Source: Bryobacterales bacterium (GTDB lineage: Bacteria > Acidobacteriota > Terriglobia > Bryobacterales > Bryobacteraceae). From it: a stretch of 64,000 bases of DNA. The notes under the pieces are model-generated. The model worked only from the letters and a program-made list of their open reading frames with translations. It made no database searches and was not told the DNA's origin. The position numbers and the translations under genes are program-made. Of the stretch, positions 8,852 to 18,377 are shown in pieces (position 1 is the first letter of the stretch; each line of letters opens with the position of its first letter). The DNA is taken from assembly GCA_947446025.1 (NCBI GenBank), contig CANFEY010000012.1:1-64000 (forward strand), in the 5' to 3' direction.

Positions 8852-8968
8852 TTGATTCCAATACTAATATAAGTCGCCCGAAGATGCAAGACTTTTCGTA
8901 TGAATTTTTGGATACAGCCCTAATCGATTGTTTCTATAGGGGTCATATGCCCATCAGATGAGTCCGTA

Positions 8969-9862
8969 CTACGCCTTTTTGATCACAGTCCCGGTCCAAT
9001 CTTCCAAAACACGGATTGCGGAGCAGAAGTCGTCATCCCCGCGCCCGCTTGCCACCGTCGCCCGTAACATCTGTTCTGTGACCGAGCTAGCCGGAACCGG
9101 CACGTTCAGATCCCGAGCCATTTGCGTGGCGAACCCCACGTCTTTGTGCATCCACTTCGCCGAAAAGTGCGTTGTGAAGTCGCGGTTGAGGATAAACGGT
9201 GCCTTAAAGCTGGCGAGGCCGCTCTTCGCCGCACTGTTTTCCAGAATGTCGATCATCAGCTCCGGTGGGATGCCGGCCTTGGCGGCCAGGACCAGGCCCT
9301 CGGAGAACGCCTGGAAAATCCCGGCTCCCACCATGTTCTGGGTGACTTTGGCGCGCAGCCCCATGCCCGGACCGCCGCAATAGAAGAACAGCTTCCCCAT
9401 GATCTCCATATAGGGCTTCGCGCGCTCGTAGGCCGCCTTGTCGCCCCCGATCATAAAGGTCAGCGTGGCTTTATCCGCCCCGCCCGTCGAACCCGTCACC
9501 GGCGAATCCAGAAAATCGATCCCCTGGGCGGCGAGCACCAGCCCGATCTCCACGCTGGCGTCCGGCGCGATGGAACTGCAGTCGGCAATCACCGTGCCCT
9601 TGCGAGCCGTCTCAATCAGCCCGTCCTTGCCCAGGCAGACATCGTGGACCATCGCCGTGTTGCCGACGCAGAGGAAGATGAAATCGGCCCGCTGGCCCAC
9701 CTCGCGCGGAGACAGGCACACGGTCCCCTTGCCTTCACTGGCCAGCTTCTCGGCCTTGCCCGCGGTGTGCGACCACAAAGCTACCTCATGCCCCGCCCGC
9801 AGCAAATGTCCGGCCATGCGGTAGCCCATGATGCCGAGTCCAATGAATCCGAGTTGTGACAA
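8969..9862 (-). CDS. NAD(P)-dependent oxidoreductase, 3-hydroxyisobutyrate dehydrogenase family
   Basis: LGFIGLGIMGYRMAGHLLRAGHEV, FLDSPVTGSTGGA. TTG start at 9862 with AGGGAGG upstream. Confidence 0.88.
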   Translation of the reverse strand: MSQLGFIGLGIMGYRMAGHLLRAGHEVALWSHTAGKAEKLASEGKGTVCLSPREVGQRADFIFLCVGNTAMVHDVCLGKDGLIETARKGTVIADCSSIAPDASVEIGLVLAAQGIDFLDSPVTGSTGGADKATLTFMIGGDKAAYERAKPYMEIMGKLFFYCGGPGMGLRAKVTQNMVGAGIFQAFSEGLVLAAKAGIPPELMIDILENSAAKSGLASFKAPFILNRDFTTHFSAKWMHKDVGFATQMARDLNVPVPASSVTEQMLRATVASGRGDDDFCSAIRVLEDWTGTVIKKA

Positions 9863-9892
9863 TGTAGCCTCCCTGAAAGTGTACAAAAGATC

Positions 9893-9905
9893 GGTGTCAG
9901 ACACC
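9893..9905. repeat. GGTGTCAGACACC palindromic element
   Basis: 13-bp near-perfect palindrome in the divergent intergenic region. Confidence 0.6.
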
Positions 9906-9946
9906 ACAACTCCCGATCTCCAACCGCTGCGTTAGAATCATAGATC

Positions 9947-12499
9947 ATGCCTCTAGCCTCGGGAGACCACTTAGGCAACTTCGAAATCCTGGCCAAAATC
10001 GGTGCCGGAGGCATGGGAGAAGTCTACAAAGCCCGCGACACGCGCCTGGACCGGGTCGTCGCCCTCAAGACTTCCAAGCAGCAATTCACGGAGCGCTTCG
10101 ACCGCGAGGCACGGGCCGTGGCGCAGCTCAACCACCCCAACATTTGCACGCTCCACGACGTCGGACCTAATTTTCTGGTCATGGAGTTCGTCGAAGGCGC
10201 TCCCTTAAAAGGGCCGCTGCCGATAGACGAAGTCCTCCGCATCGCCCACCAAATCACTGCCGCCCTGGAAGCCGCGCACGAGAAACACATCACCCATCGC
10301 GACTTGAAACCCGCCAACGTGATGCTCAAGCCCGACGGGTCCATCAAGGTCCTCGACTTCGGCCTAGCCAAACTCGCCCCACCCCCGCGCACCGACCTCT
10401 CTCCCGAGTACTCCCCCACGCTCACCATGTCGCTGACCGACGCCGGCATGGTCGTCGGCACCGCCGCCTACATGGCCCCCGAGCAAGCCAAGGGCTCTGA
10501 CGTGGACAAGCGAGCCGACATCTGGTCCTTCGGCGTCGTCCTCTACGAACTCCTCAGCGGCAAGCGCCCCTTCCAAGGCAACGACATTGCCGAGATCCTC
10601 GCCAGCGTCATCAAAGAGCAGCCCGACTACGAAAAGGTCCCCCACGAGTTCCGCCGCCTCATCAAAAAGTGCCTGGAGAAAGACCCCGCCAAACGCCTTC
10701 GCGACATCGGCGACGCCTGGGAGTTGCTGGAGACACCACCCGTGCCAGCACCCGCGCCTCCCGCCGCGAAGAGCAACAAGCGCTGGCCCGCCGCCGCAGC
10801 CGTGTTCGCGATCTTGGCAATTGCCGCCGGCTTCCTCTACCTCCGCCAGCCGCCTCCAACCGACCCGCCATCGCGACTGCTGGCGATCGAAATGCCGGAT
10901 GCTATCTCGGGGCTCGCGCTTTCCCCGGACGGAACCATGCTGGCCGCTGGTTCGGCAGCCGGCATCAACGTCCGCCGCTTCGATAGCGACGAAGTTCGCT
11001 TGCTGCCCGATACGGATGGCGCTACCTATTTTTTCACTTGGTCGCCAGACAGCCGTTCGATCATCTTCCGGGCAGCCGGCCCGCGGCTGATGCGCACGGA
11101 TGTGAACAACGGTCCGCCGGTGTTGGTAACGAACATTTCTCCAGACTACTACGGGGCAGCTTGGCGCGACGACGGGGTTCTGCTGATCGGGCCCGCTAAG
11201 GGCATCCTTCGGACATCGGTGAACGGCGACACACCCACGCCAGTCACGATTGCAGGCAAGCAATACTCTTCGCACCAGAACCCTGTGCTCCTTCCCGATG
11301 GACACCACTTTTTCTACAATGCCGTCATAGGCCTCGGAAACGGTGACCTTCTAGTCGGCGACCTGAATACTCCACCCGCTCAGCAATCCATGCAGCCCTT
11401 GATCTCGGGGAGCGTAGGCGGCCCGGAGTCGCGGGTCTTCTTTATCCCCGCCGACCCCGCGCGACCGGAGCAAGGGCACCTGATCTTTCGCCGGGGAAGC
11501 ACGCTACTGGCTCAGCCATTCGACGCGGATGCGCGGAAACTCAGTGGGGAACCCACTGCTCTTTCCAGCCAAACCGTCCGGCAACAAACCGTGATCGGTG
11601 ACACTGCGGTGTTCTCCACCCTGGGCGGCCAGAAGAGTCAGCTCACGTGGTTCGACCGTACAGGAAAGCCGACGTCCGCCACGGTCGGCGAGCCAGCCTT
11701 TCAATTCGCCACGTCGCTCTCACCCTACGGCAAACACATCGCCGTGGAGCGGACACCCGATCTGCGGCCAGGGGGCGCCAATATTTGGGTGCTGGACGTA
11801 GCCTCGAATACATCCACAAAAATCTCCGGCCAAGGGCAGATGCCCATTTGGTCTCCCGACGGAACCGAACTGATCTTTGCAGGCTACAGCTCGAATGGCC
11901 GTAACTTGGTCCGAGTACCCGCCAACGGTGCCGTCGAACCAAAGCTTGTCTACCAGCCTGCCGGTAATGGGATAGTTACGCCGCAAAGCTGGATCGGCAG
12001 CACCCTCCTGCTGGAGGAAGGCGGCGACCTCTATACGCTCGACCTCAATGGCCGCGACGCGAAGCCGCAACTCTACCTCGCGCTCGCCGGCAACCAATAC
12101 ACCGCGCAGTTTTCTCCCGATGGACGCTGGGTTGCCTACTCCTCCAACGACTCCGGCACCACCGAAGTGTACGTCAGCTCGTACCCCGATCCGAGGATTA
12201 GCCGAGTTACGGTTTCGAGCGGGGACGGCCTGCGCCCGCGCTGGTCCCGCGACGGCAGGCTGCTCTATCTCACACCCGACAACACCTTGGTGTCTGTAGC
12301 CGTAAACACCGGGAGCACCTTCACCCTGGGCACTCGGACCACACTCGGCAACGTACACGCACGCTCCGGCTCGAACGCACGCGGCAACATCTGGGACATC
12401 ACCCCGGATGGGCGAATCCTGGTCAACTCCGGCGCGGACGGCACGGATACGCCAGCGCTTTCGATTCTGCTCAACTGGCGGTCGTTGTTGAGAAAGTGA
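9947..12499 (+). CDS. serine/threonine protein kinase with C-terminal TolB/PD40 beta-propeller
   Basis: IGAGGMGEVYKARDTRLDRVVALK, HRDLKPANVML, DFGLAK, then TM and repeated SPDG/PDGRW motifs. Confidence 0.95.
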   Translation: MPLASGDHLGNFEILAKIGAGGMGEVYKARDTRLDRVVALKTSKQQFTERFDREARAVAQLNHPNICTLHDVGPNFLVMEFVEGAPLKGPLPIDEVLRIAHQITAALEAAHEKHITHRDLKPANVMLKPDGSIKVLDFGLAKLAPPPRTDLSPEYSPTLTMSLTDAGMVVGTAAYMAPEQAKGSDVDKRADIWSFGVVLYELLSGKRPFQGNDIAEILASVIKEQPDYEKVPHEFRRLIKKCLEKDPAKRLRDIGDAWELLETPPVPAPAPPAAKSNKRWPAAAAVFAILAIAAGFLYLRQPPPTDPPSRLLAIEMPDAISGLALSPDGTMLAAGSAAGINVRRFDSDEVRLLPDTDGATYFFTWSPDSRSIIFRAAGPRLMRTDVNNGPPVLVTNISPDYYGAAWRDDGVLLIGPAKGILRTSVNGDTPTPVTIAGKQYSSHQNPVLLPDGHHFFYNAVIGLGNGDLLVGDLNTPPAQQSMQPLISGSVGGPESRVFFIPADPARPEQGHLIFRRGSTLLAQPFDADARKLSGEPTALSSQTVRQQTVIGDTAVFSTLGGQKSQLTWFDRTGKPTSATVGEPAFQFATSLSPYGKHIAVERTPDLRPGGANIWVLDVASNTSTKISGQGQMPIWSPDGTELIFAGYSSNGRNLVRVPANGAVEPKLVYQPAGNGIVTPQSWIGSTLLLEEGGDLYTLDLNGRDAKPQLYLALAGNQYTAQFSPDGRWVAYSSNDSGTTEVYVSSYPDPRISRVTVSSGDGLRPRWSRDGRLLYLTPDNTLVSVAVNTGSTFTLGTRTTLGNVHARSGSNARGNIWDITPDGRILVNSGADGTDTPALSILLNWRSLLRK

Positions 12500-12511
12500 G
12501 ATCCTAACCCC

Positions 12512-12727
12512 ATGGAGCTCATCTTCGAAATCCGCGACGCCGAAGAAGGCGGCTTCTACGCCCGCGCCCTCGGCCACGCCATTTTCACCGATGCCGAGAC
12601 GTGGGACGAACTCCGCGCCAACATCCTCGAAGCCGTCTCCCTGCACTTCGAAGACAGCCCCGAGCAGCCCCGCTTGGTCCAGCTCCACTACGTCAAAGAC
12701 GAACTCATCCCGATCGAAGCCGCATGA
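12512..12727 (+). CDS. HicB-like antitoxin
   Basis: 71 aa; EIRDAEEGGFYARALGHAIFTDAETWDELRANILEAVSLHF; overlaps HicA by ATGA. Confidence 0.78.
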   Translation: MELIFEIRDAEEGGFYARALGHAIFTDAETWDELRANILEAVSLHFEDSPEQPRLVQLHYVKDELIPIEAA

Positions 12728-12960
12728 AGCTCCCGCGCGACGTCTCTTCGGATCGGGTCATCGGCGCCATGAAACAGTTGGGCTACTCCGTTGTACGTCA
12801 GAAAGGCAGCCACATCCGCCTCATGCACCCCGGCCCGCCCGCGCATTTCGTCACCGTTCCCGACCACAACCCACTTAGGATGGGAACGCTGCACTCGGTT
12901 CTGGCCGAAGTAGCTCAACAACGTTCGCTGAGCATCGACGACATCGCCCAAATTCTGTAG
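12724..12960 (+). CDS. HicA-like mRNA interferase toxin
   Basis: MKLPRDVSSDRVIGAMKQLGYSVVRQKGSHIRLMHPGPPAHFVTVPDHNPLRMGTLHSVLAEVA; GSH motif and typical HicA pattern. Confidence 0.85.
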   Translation: MKLPRDVSSDRVIGAMKQLGYSVVRQKGSHIRLMHPGPPAHFVTVPDHNPLRMGTLHSVLAEVAQQRSLSIDDIAQIL

Positions 12961-13029
12961 GAACCCAGCCCCACACCCTTTGCGAGTCTTCGCGCCCTTA
13001 GCGTGACATTCTTTGCTAGAATCCATCCC
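12961..13029. repeat. TTTGCG/CTTCGCG-type interspersed low-complexity repeat
   Basis: CCTTTGCGAGTCTTCGCGCCCTTAGCGTGACATTCTTTGC; the antisense reading HAKGAKTRKG is typical of spurious translations of such repeats. Confidence 0.4.
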
Positions 13030-14031
13030 ATGCGGACTCTCTTCTTGACACTGCTCGCAGCCTCCACCGTCTTTGCCCAAGGCAAAGGCAAAGCCGCCGC
13101 CCCCGCGTGCGACCGAGCTTGCCTCGAAGGCCACGTCGACCGCTACCTCGACGCCATGGTGGCGCACGATCCCTCCAAGGTCACCTTCTCGCGCGACTAC
13201 AAGTTCACCGAAAACGGACAGCGCCTGCTCGCGGGCGACGGCTTGTGGAACACCATGACCGCCAAGGGCACCTACCGCCTCTTCGTTACCGACGTCGAAG
13301 CCCAATCGGTCGGCTTCTTCGGCAGCATCCAGGAAATGGACGCGGGCGCGATGATCGGCATGCGCCTCAAGATCCGCAACAACCAGATCGCCGAAGCTGA
13401 GCAGTTCATCCAGCGCAGCCCCAGCTCCGCCGCTGGCTTTGAACGCATCGGCTACAAATGGACTGACCCCATCCCCGCAGCTGAGCGTCAAACGCGCGAG
13501 CAATTGATCGCACTGGCTGACAAATACTTCACCGGCATGGCGTCGAACGACGGCAAGGGCGACTACCCGTTCGCCGACAACTGCCATCGCATTGAGAACG
13601 GCAACAACTCCACCAACGCGCCCACGCCCGCCGGACAGACGCGTCCCGATCCGAAGGACCCGAAGGTCACTGGATACTCTGGGCAATGGGGTTGCAAGGA
13701 ACAATTCGAAAGCGGCCTGCTGCACTTCGTCACCCGCATCCGCGACCGCCGCTACGTCGCAGTCGATCCCGAGCGCGGCTTGGTCTTCAGCTACATCTTC
13801 TTCGATCACTCCGCCGGCGACACGCGCGACTTCGAAAAGCCCGACGGCACCAAGGTCAGCGCGGGCCCGCAGCAGCCCTGGACCTGGCAGCTCGCCGAGC
13901 TGTTCCGCCTGGAAAAAGGCAAGATCTACCAGATCGAGGCGACGATGGAACGAGCCCCATACGGGATGAACTCCGGCTGGTCGCCGTGGGAAGACGGCAT
14001 GAGCCAACGGGCCCGTGACGTAGCAAAATAA
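13030..14031 (+). CDS. secreted hypothetical protein, paralogue A
   Basis: Signal peptide MRTLFLTLLAASTVFAQ; shares CDRACLE..VD.Y..A..AH, DPERGLV, PYGM..GWS.WEDGMS with the CDS at 14575. Confidence 0.75.
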   Translation: MRTLFLTLLAASTVFAQGKGKAAAPACDRACLEGHVDRYLDAMVAHDPSKVTFSRDYKFTENGQRLLAGDGLWNTMTAKGTYRLFVTDVEAQSVGFFGSIQEMDAGAMIGMRLKIRNNQIAEAEQFIQRSPSSAAGFERIGYKWTDPIPAAERQTREQLIALADKYFTGMASNDGKGDYPFADNCHRIENGNNSTNAPTPAGQTRPDPKDPKVTGYSGQWGCKEQFESGLLHFVTRIRDRRYVAVDPERGLVFSYIFFDHSAGDTRDFEKPDGTKVSAGPQQPWTWQLAELFRLEKGKIYQIEATMERAPYGMNSGWSPWEDGMSQRARDVAK

Positions 14032-14044
14032 GGGACGCCGCCAA

Positions 14045-14578
14045 ATGAAAACTCTTCTCTTACTGACACTCCTTTTCCAAGGAGCCGAACCCAAGCCGCT
14101 GATCGACAACCCACGCGTGCGCGTGTGGGAAAACCGTCCGCCCGCCGGATCATTCGAGTTCGACACGCTCACCGTCTCCGCCGACGGCAAGGTGCAATAC
14201 TACAAGGCCGGTTCCCTCGCCGTCGCCGCGAAAGAGATCATCAGCTTCAAGCCCGTAAAAGTGGCTCCGCTTGCGAACACCACCGGCCTACCCCAAGCCA
14301 TGGACCGCCCCGGCGCAAAAAAGATTCTCGACAACGACCGCCTCACCGCCTGGGACTACACCTGGACACTGAACCACGCAACGCCGCAGCACTTTCACGA
14401 CAAGGACGTCGTCGTCATGTTCCTTGAAGAAGGCGACCTCAAGTCCACCACCGTCAAGGGCGAAGTAACGCTCAATCAGTACAAGCCGGGAACCATCCGT
14501 TTCAACGCCCGCGACCGGGCGCATTCGGAAGAATTGGTGCGCGGCAAGCAGCGCGCTATCATCGTGGAGCTAAAATGA
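14045..14578 (+). CDS. cupin-like hypothetical protein
   Basis: N-terminal hydrophobic segment; HATPQHFHDKDVVVMFLEEGDLKSTTVKGEVTLNQYKPGTIRFNARDRAHSEELVRG. Confidence 0.6.
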   Translation: MKTLLLLTLLFQGAEPKPLIDNPRVRVWENRPPAGSFEFDTLTVSADGKVQYYKAGSLAVAAKEIISFKPVKVAPLANTTGLPQAMDRPGAKKILDNDRLTAWDYTWTLNHATPQHFHDKDVVVMFLEEGDLKSTTVKGEVTLNQYKPGTIRFNARDRAHSEELVRGKQRAIIVELK

Positions 14579-15570
14579 GAACCCTCATCCTCATCCTCAC
14601 CGCCGCAGTCGCGTCCGCCCAAACCTGCGACCGCGCGTGCCTGGAGAACTTCGTCGACCAATACATGGAAGCGCTCATCGCGCACAAGCCCGCGCAGCTC
14701 GCCATGACGCAGCGTGTGAAGAACACCGAAGACGGCGTCCGCCTCGACCCAGGCGACGGCTTCTGGCGTACCGCGATGGGCAAAGGCAGTTATCGCCTTT
14801 TCAACACCGACGTCGCCAGCGGTCAAGTGGTTTTCATGGGCACCATGCGCGAAGTCCCCAACCTCTCCGTGATCGTGATGATCCGTCTTAAGGTGGTCAA
14901 CAAACAGATCGCCGAGATTGAGAACTTCGTGGTCCGCGACGCCGCTGCTGCGAAGGCGTTTGAAGACCGAGGCCGCCCCGCCGAAATGTTCACCGCCGCC
15001 GTCGCGCAGCGGGCCAACCGAACTGCGCTCATTCAGACCGCCAACAGCTATTTCACCGGCCTGCAACTCAACGACGGCAAAGGCACCTACAATTTCACCG
15101 CCGACTGCGACCGCTACCAGAACGGCACCCAGACAACCAACCGCACCACTCCGTTACCCGCTCCCGCGCCCGCCGGACGCGGAGCCGTCGCCCCCAAGCC
15201 CGACCCGCTGCTAGAAAGCGTGCTCCGCATGAACTGCACCGACCAATTCAAGTCCGGCTACTTCAACTTCGTGACGCGCGTCCGCGACCGCCGCTTCGTA
15301 GCCGTCGACCCCGAGCGCGGCCTAGTCACCGCCATCTTCGCCGTCGATCAAGCGTCCGGCAAATACCGCACCTTCAAAATGGCCGACGGCACCCAAGTGA
15401 GCGCAGGCCCCGTTAAGCCCGAAACGTTGGCAGCGGCCGAAACGTTCAAGATCGAAGGCGGCAAGATTCGGCGCATCGAAGCCGTGCAGCTCGCCGTCCC
15501 TTACGGCATGATCACCGGCTGGTCGAGTTGGGAAGACGGTATGAGCGACAAGGTTCAGGATATTAAGTAG
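14575..15570 (+). CDS. secreted hypothetical protein, paralogue B
   Basis: Signal peptide MRTLILILTAAVASAQTCDRACLENFVDQYMEAL; paralogous to 13030-14031; ATGA overlap with upstream gene. Confidence 0.75.
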   Translation: MRTLILILTAAVASAQTCDRACLENFVDQYMEALIAHKPAQLAMTQRVKNTEDGVRLDPGDGFWRTAMGKGSYRLFNTDVASGQVVFMGTMREVPNLSVIVMIRLKVVNKQIAEIENFVVRDAAAAKAFEDRGRPAEMFTAAVAQRANRTALIQTANSYFTGLQLNDGKGTYNFTADCDRYQNGTQTTNRTTPLPAPAPAGRGAVAPKPDPLLESVLRMNCTDQFKSGYFNFVTRVRDRRFVAVDPERGLVTAIFAVDQASGKYRTFKMADGTQVSAGPVKPETLAAAETFKIEGGKIRRIEAVQLAVPYGMITGWSSWEDGMSDKVQDIK

Positions 15571-18038
15571 CGCTTCTTCTTTTCTTCCTGCATGCGCCGT
15601 AGCTTCTCAATCGCTGCTACGATCTCAACCTCGTGCGGAATCCCCTCATCAGGCACCTGCTCCGCCGCTTCGGCCCGGGCCAAAACCTGATTGCCCGCCT
15701 CCTCCAGCCCCAGCGCGAAACAAGCGCGAGCCGAAAAGCGATTGTTGGACGACCTCGCCAGCGCCTCCTTGGCCTCCTTCTCCCGCCCCAACTCGGCCAG
15801 CGCCAACGCCCGCAACGAGTAAGGCAGCGCCGCCCGTTCCCCGGTGCGCTGCACAATCTCGATAGCGGCATCCGCGAAGCGCAGAGCCTCGGTCCAGTTG
15901 CCACGCTCGCCCTCGTAGCGTGACCGCAGCACGTGCAAGTCCTTCTGCGCAGAAGGCTGCGTAACCGTCACATCCAACCACTCCCCCGTGGTCTCAAACA
16001 CAATCGAGGCTTCCAGCACAGTCGACCCGCGCGACTTCGCCAGATGCTCCCGAGCCTCCTCATACCGGCCCCGCTCAGCCGCCACATGCGCCAGTGACAA
16101 GTAGGCAGCCGCGGCGCCGTCGGCGTTCGACGTCAGTTCGCACAGCTCCAAACACAGACGAGCGCCCCGCTCCTGCATCGCATGACTGCCCCCCAACGAC
16201 ACGTTGCGAATTTCAATCGCCAGATTCGCCCAGTCGCTCTCCGCCAAATCCAGCGCAATCGACTGCGCCTCCAACGCGCGGGCTTCTTCCACCTCGCCCA
16301 ATTGCTGCAGCGCAATCGTCAGCGCGCCCTGCACGTAGCTCGCGGGCTTGGGACCCAACACCTTCCATGGCTCATCGCCTGCTGTCTTCAGAAGCTCGCG
16401 CAGCAGCTCGCACACCACGCGGTACGCGCCAATCGAATAGTGCAGCGCATTCGCCAGCTCACCGAAGTAGTGCGACGCGGCTTCCTTCAGCAACCCCGCG
16501 CCCAGCAGCAGCCGGAAGACCTCGATGCTGTTCTTCAAATGGTCCAGTTCGGTGGCGCGTTTCAGATCCTCTGGAGGCATGGCCGCGAAGTGATCGCGCA
16601 GCGCTTTGTAGGTGCCCGCTTTGTCGGTGCTCTCCAGTTGATCGAACGCAACTCCACGAACCGCCGGATGCAGATCGTAGGTGTTGGCGTGCCGGTCCCA
16701 TTGCAGCAGCTCCCAGTCTTCCAGCGTCTTTAACGCCGCGTGCAACTCCACGGCCGACGCGAACGGGCTGATGACGCGGATGGTTTCGTACGAAGCCGTG
16801 TCGCGCAGCACCGCGATGCGGCTCAACAACTGCCGCTGCTTCGGATCCAGCCGCGCCAGCGCGAATTCCAGAATCTGCGAATGATTCGTGACCCCGCGCA
16901 GGGCCCCGCCCGCGTCCGGATCTTCAATCCAGTGGTCAAAGAACCCCGGCTCGCGGGTGTAGTCGTTCACCATGCCGCAAACGACCCTCAGCACCAGCGC
17001 ATGACAGCCGAACTGCTCCGCGAAATCCTGGATCATGCGGCTCGACCCTTTGATCCCCGCCGCGCGCACCAACGACTCCGCATCGCGCGGCGTCAACCCC
17101 GGCAGCACGTAATGCCGCGAGCAGTCTTCGAGCGCCTTCGGCATCAGCCGCGACGTCACCAGAATCTTAGACGGCGCGCAATCCACCAGCGCGCGCATCA
17201 AATCCCCGTCCTGCGGATTCGTGGATTCCCGCAAGTCCTCGCGCACGCGGTCATCGCGAATCTGCGCCTTGTCCAAGTGGTGATAGGCGGCGAGCAACCG
17301 CTCAAACCCGTCCAGCACGATCAGGTAAGGCTGCTTCTGCAGCGCCGCGACCAGCTGCCGCACAGCATCCCAATCGTCCATGTGCCGGTACTCTTCCACG
17401 TCCGCGTCGTTGACGTAAGCAAGCGCATGCCGCACGAACCCGCGTAGCGAGCTCCCACGTTCGTAGAAACTCCACCACACGCGCCCCGCCAACCCCGGAA
17501 TCTGAGCCTCCGCGTGCCGCTCCAACCACTCCCACACCAGCGCGCTTTTCCCGATGCCGCCGATGGCCTCGTACACCATCGCCGCCTCGCCCGACGCGGC
17601 CCATTGATCGAGCTCGTGCAGCTCCTGCCAGCGCCCGATGAACGTGTACGTGAGTAGGTAAGGCGGATTCGCATAGAGCCCCGGCGGCTTGGGGATGGCG
17701 CGCACGTCTTCGTCCGGAGCCGCCCCCGCCATCCGAGCCTGCAGCGCTTCGACAACCTGCGCCTCAAGGTCCGCCGTAGCCGCAAACGCAAGCACCGGAA
17801 TCCCCTGCCCGCCGGCGCGCGCGAGTTCCTGCAGGGAAAGGTCATCGGCGGGCTCGAGCAACAAGTACACATCCGAGTTGTCCACCAGCTCCAACGCCCG
17901 CTCCACCACCTGGGAGTGCGCGAGGTCTGATGGCTCCCGCGAGTCGGCGATGCAGCCAATGCGCACAACGGCGTCGCGCACCCGTTCCCGATGCTCGGGC
18001 GATTGGAAGAAACTGCTGCTGAGAAGGACGCGAATCAA
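15555..18038 (-). CDS. STAND/NB-ARC-like NTPase with TPR-like C-terminus
   Basis: Walker A EAIGGIGKSALVWEW, Walker B YLIVLDGFERLL, ILVTSRLM; N-terminal MIRVLLSSSFFQSPEHRERVRDAV resembles DUF4062/TIR-like modules; helical repeats at C-terminus. Confidence 0.8.
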   Translation of the reverse strand: MIRVLLSSSFFQSPEHRERVRDAVVRIGCIADSREPSDLAHSQVVERALELVDNSDVYLLLEPADDLSLQELARAGGQGIPVLAFAATADLEAQVVEALQARMAGAAPDEDVRAIPKPPGLYANPPYLLTYTFIGRWQELHELDQWAASGEAAMVYEAIGGIGKSALVWEWLERHAEAQIPGLAGRVWWSFYERGSSLRGFVRHALAYVNDADVEEYRHMDDWDAVRQLVAALQKQPYLIVLDGFERLLAAYHHLDKAQIRDDRVREDLRESTNPQDGDLMRALVDCAPSKILVTSRLMPKALEDCSRHYVLPGLTPRDAESLVRAAGIKGSSRMIQDFAEQFGCHALVLRVVCGMVNDYTREPGFFDHWIEDPDAGGALRGVTNHSQILEFALARLDPKQRQLLSRIAVLRDTASYETIRVISPFASAVELHAALKTLEDWELLQWDRHANTYDLHPAVRGVAFDQLESTDKAGTYKALRDHFAAMPPEDLKRATELDHLKNSIEVFRLLLGAGLLKEAASHYFGELANALHYSIGAYRVVCELLRELLKTAGDEPWKVLGPKPASYVQGALTIALQQLGEVEEARALEAQSIALDLAESDWANLAIEIRNVSLGGSHAMQERGARLCLELCELTSNADGAAAAYLSLAHVAAERGRYEEAREHLAKSRGSTVLEASIVFETTGEWLDVTVTQPSAQKDLHVLRSRYEGERGNWTEALRFADAAIEIVQRTGERAALPYSLRALALAELGREKEAKEALARSSNNRFSARACFALGLEEAGNQVLARAEAAEQVPDEGIPHEVEIVAAIEKLRRMQEEKKKRYLIS

Positions 18039-18101
18039 TTTCCCATTATCGCGTGAAGCTCCTTGTAATGAGGCAGCATCTAATTAGCAGGGAATTCACA
18101 A

Positions 18102-18377
18102 ATGCTTGACTTAGGAGAAATTCGCTCCGTCACAAAGTTTCAACGGAACACGAAGATGTACCTGGGCCACATCAAGAAATCCAGGAAACCTCTGGTCCTG
18201 ACCGTCAACGGTCGGGCAGAAGCGGTTGTGCAGAGCGCCGCAAGCTACCAGGCCATTCTTGATCGGCTAGAAGAGGCCGAGACCCTGGCCGCCGTCCGAA
18301 CGGGCATTCAGCAAGTCCGCGCAGGGCGAGGAATACCCATCGACAAAGTGGAGCGGCAACTCCGCAAGAAGCATTGA
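18102..18377 (+). CDS. Phd/YefM-type antitoxin
   Basis: RSVTKFQRNTKMYLGHIKKSRKPLVLTVNGRAEAVVQSAASYQAILDRLEEAE. Confidence 0.82.
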   Translation: MLDLGEIRSVTKFQRNTKMYLGHIKKSRKPLVLTVNGRAEAVVQSAASYQAILDRLEEAETLAAVRTGIQQVRAGRGIPIDKVERQLRKKH

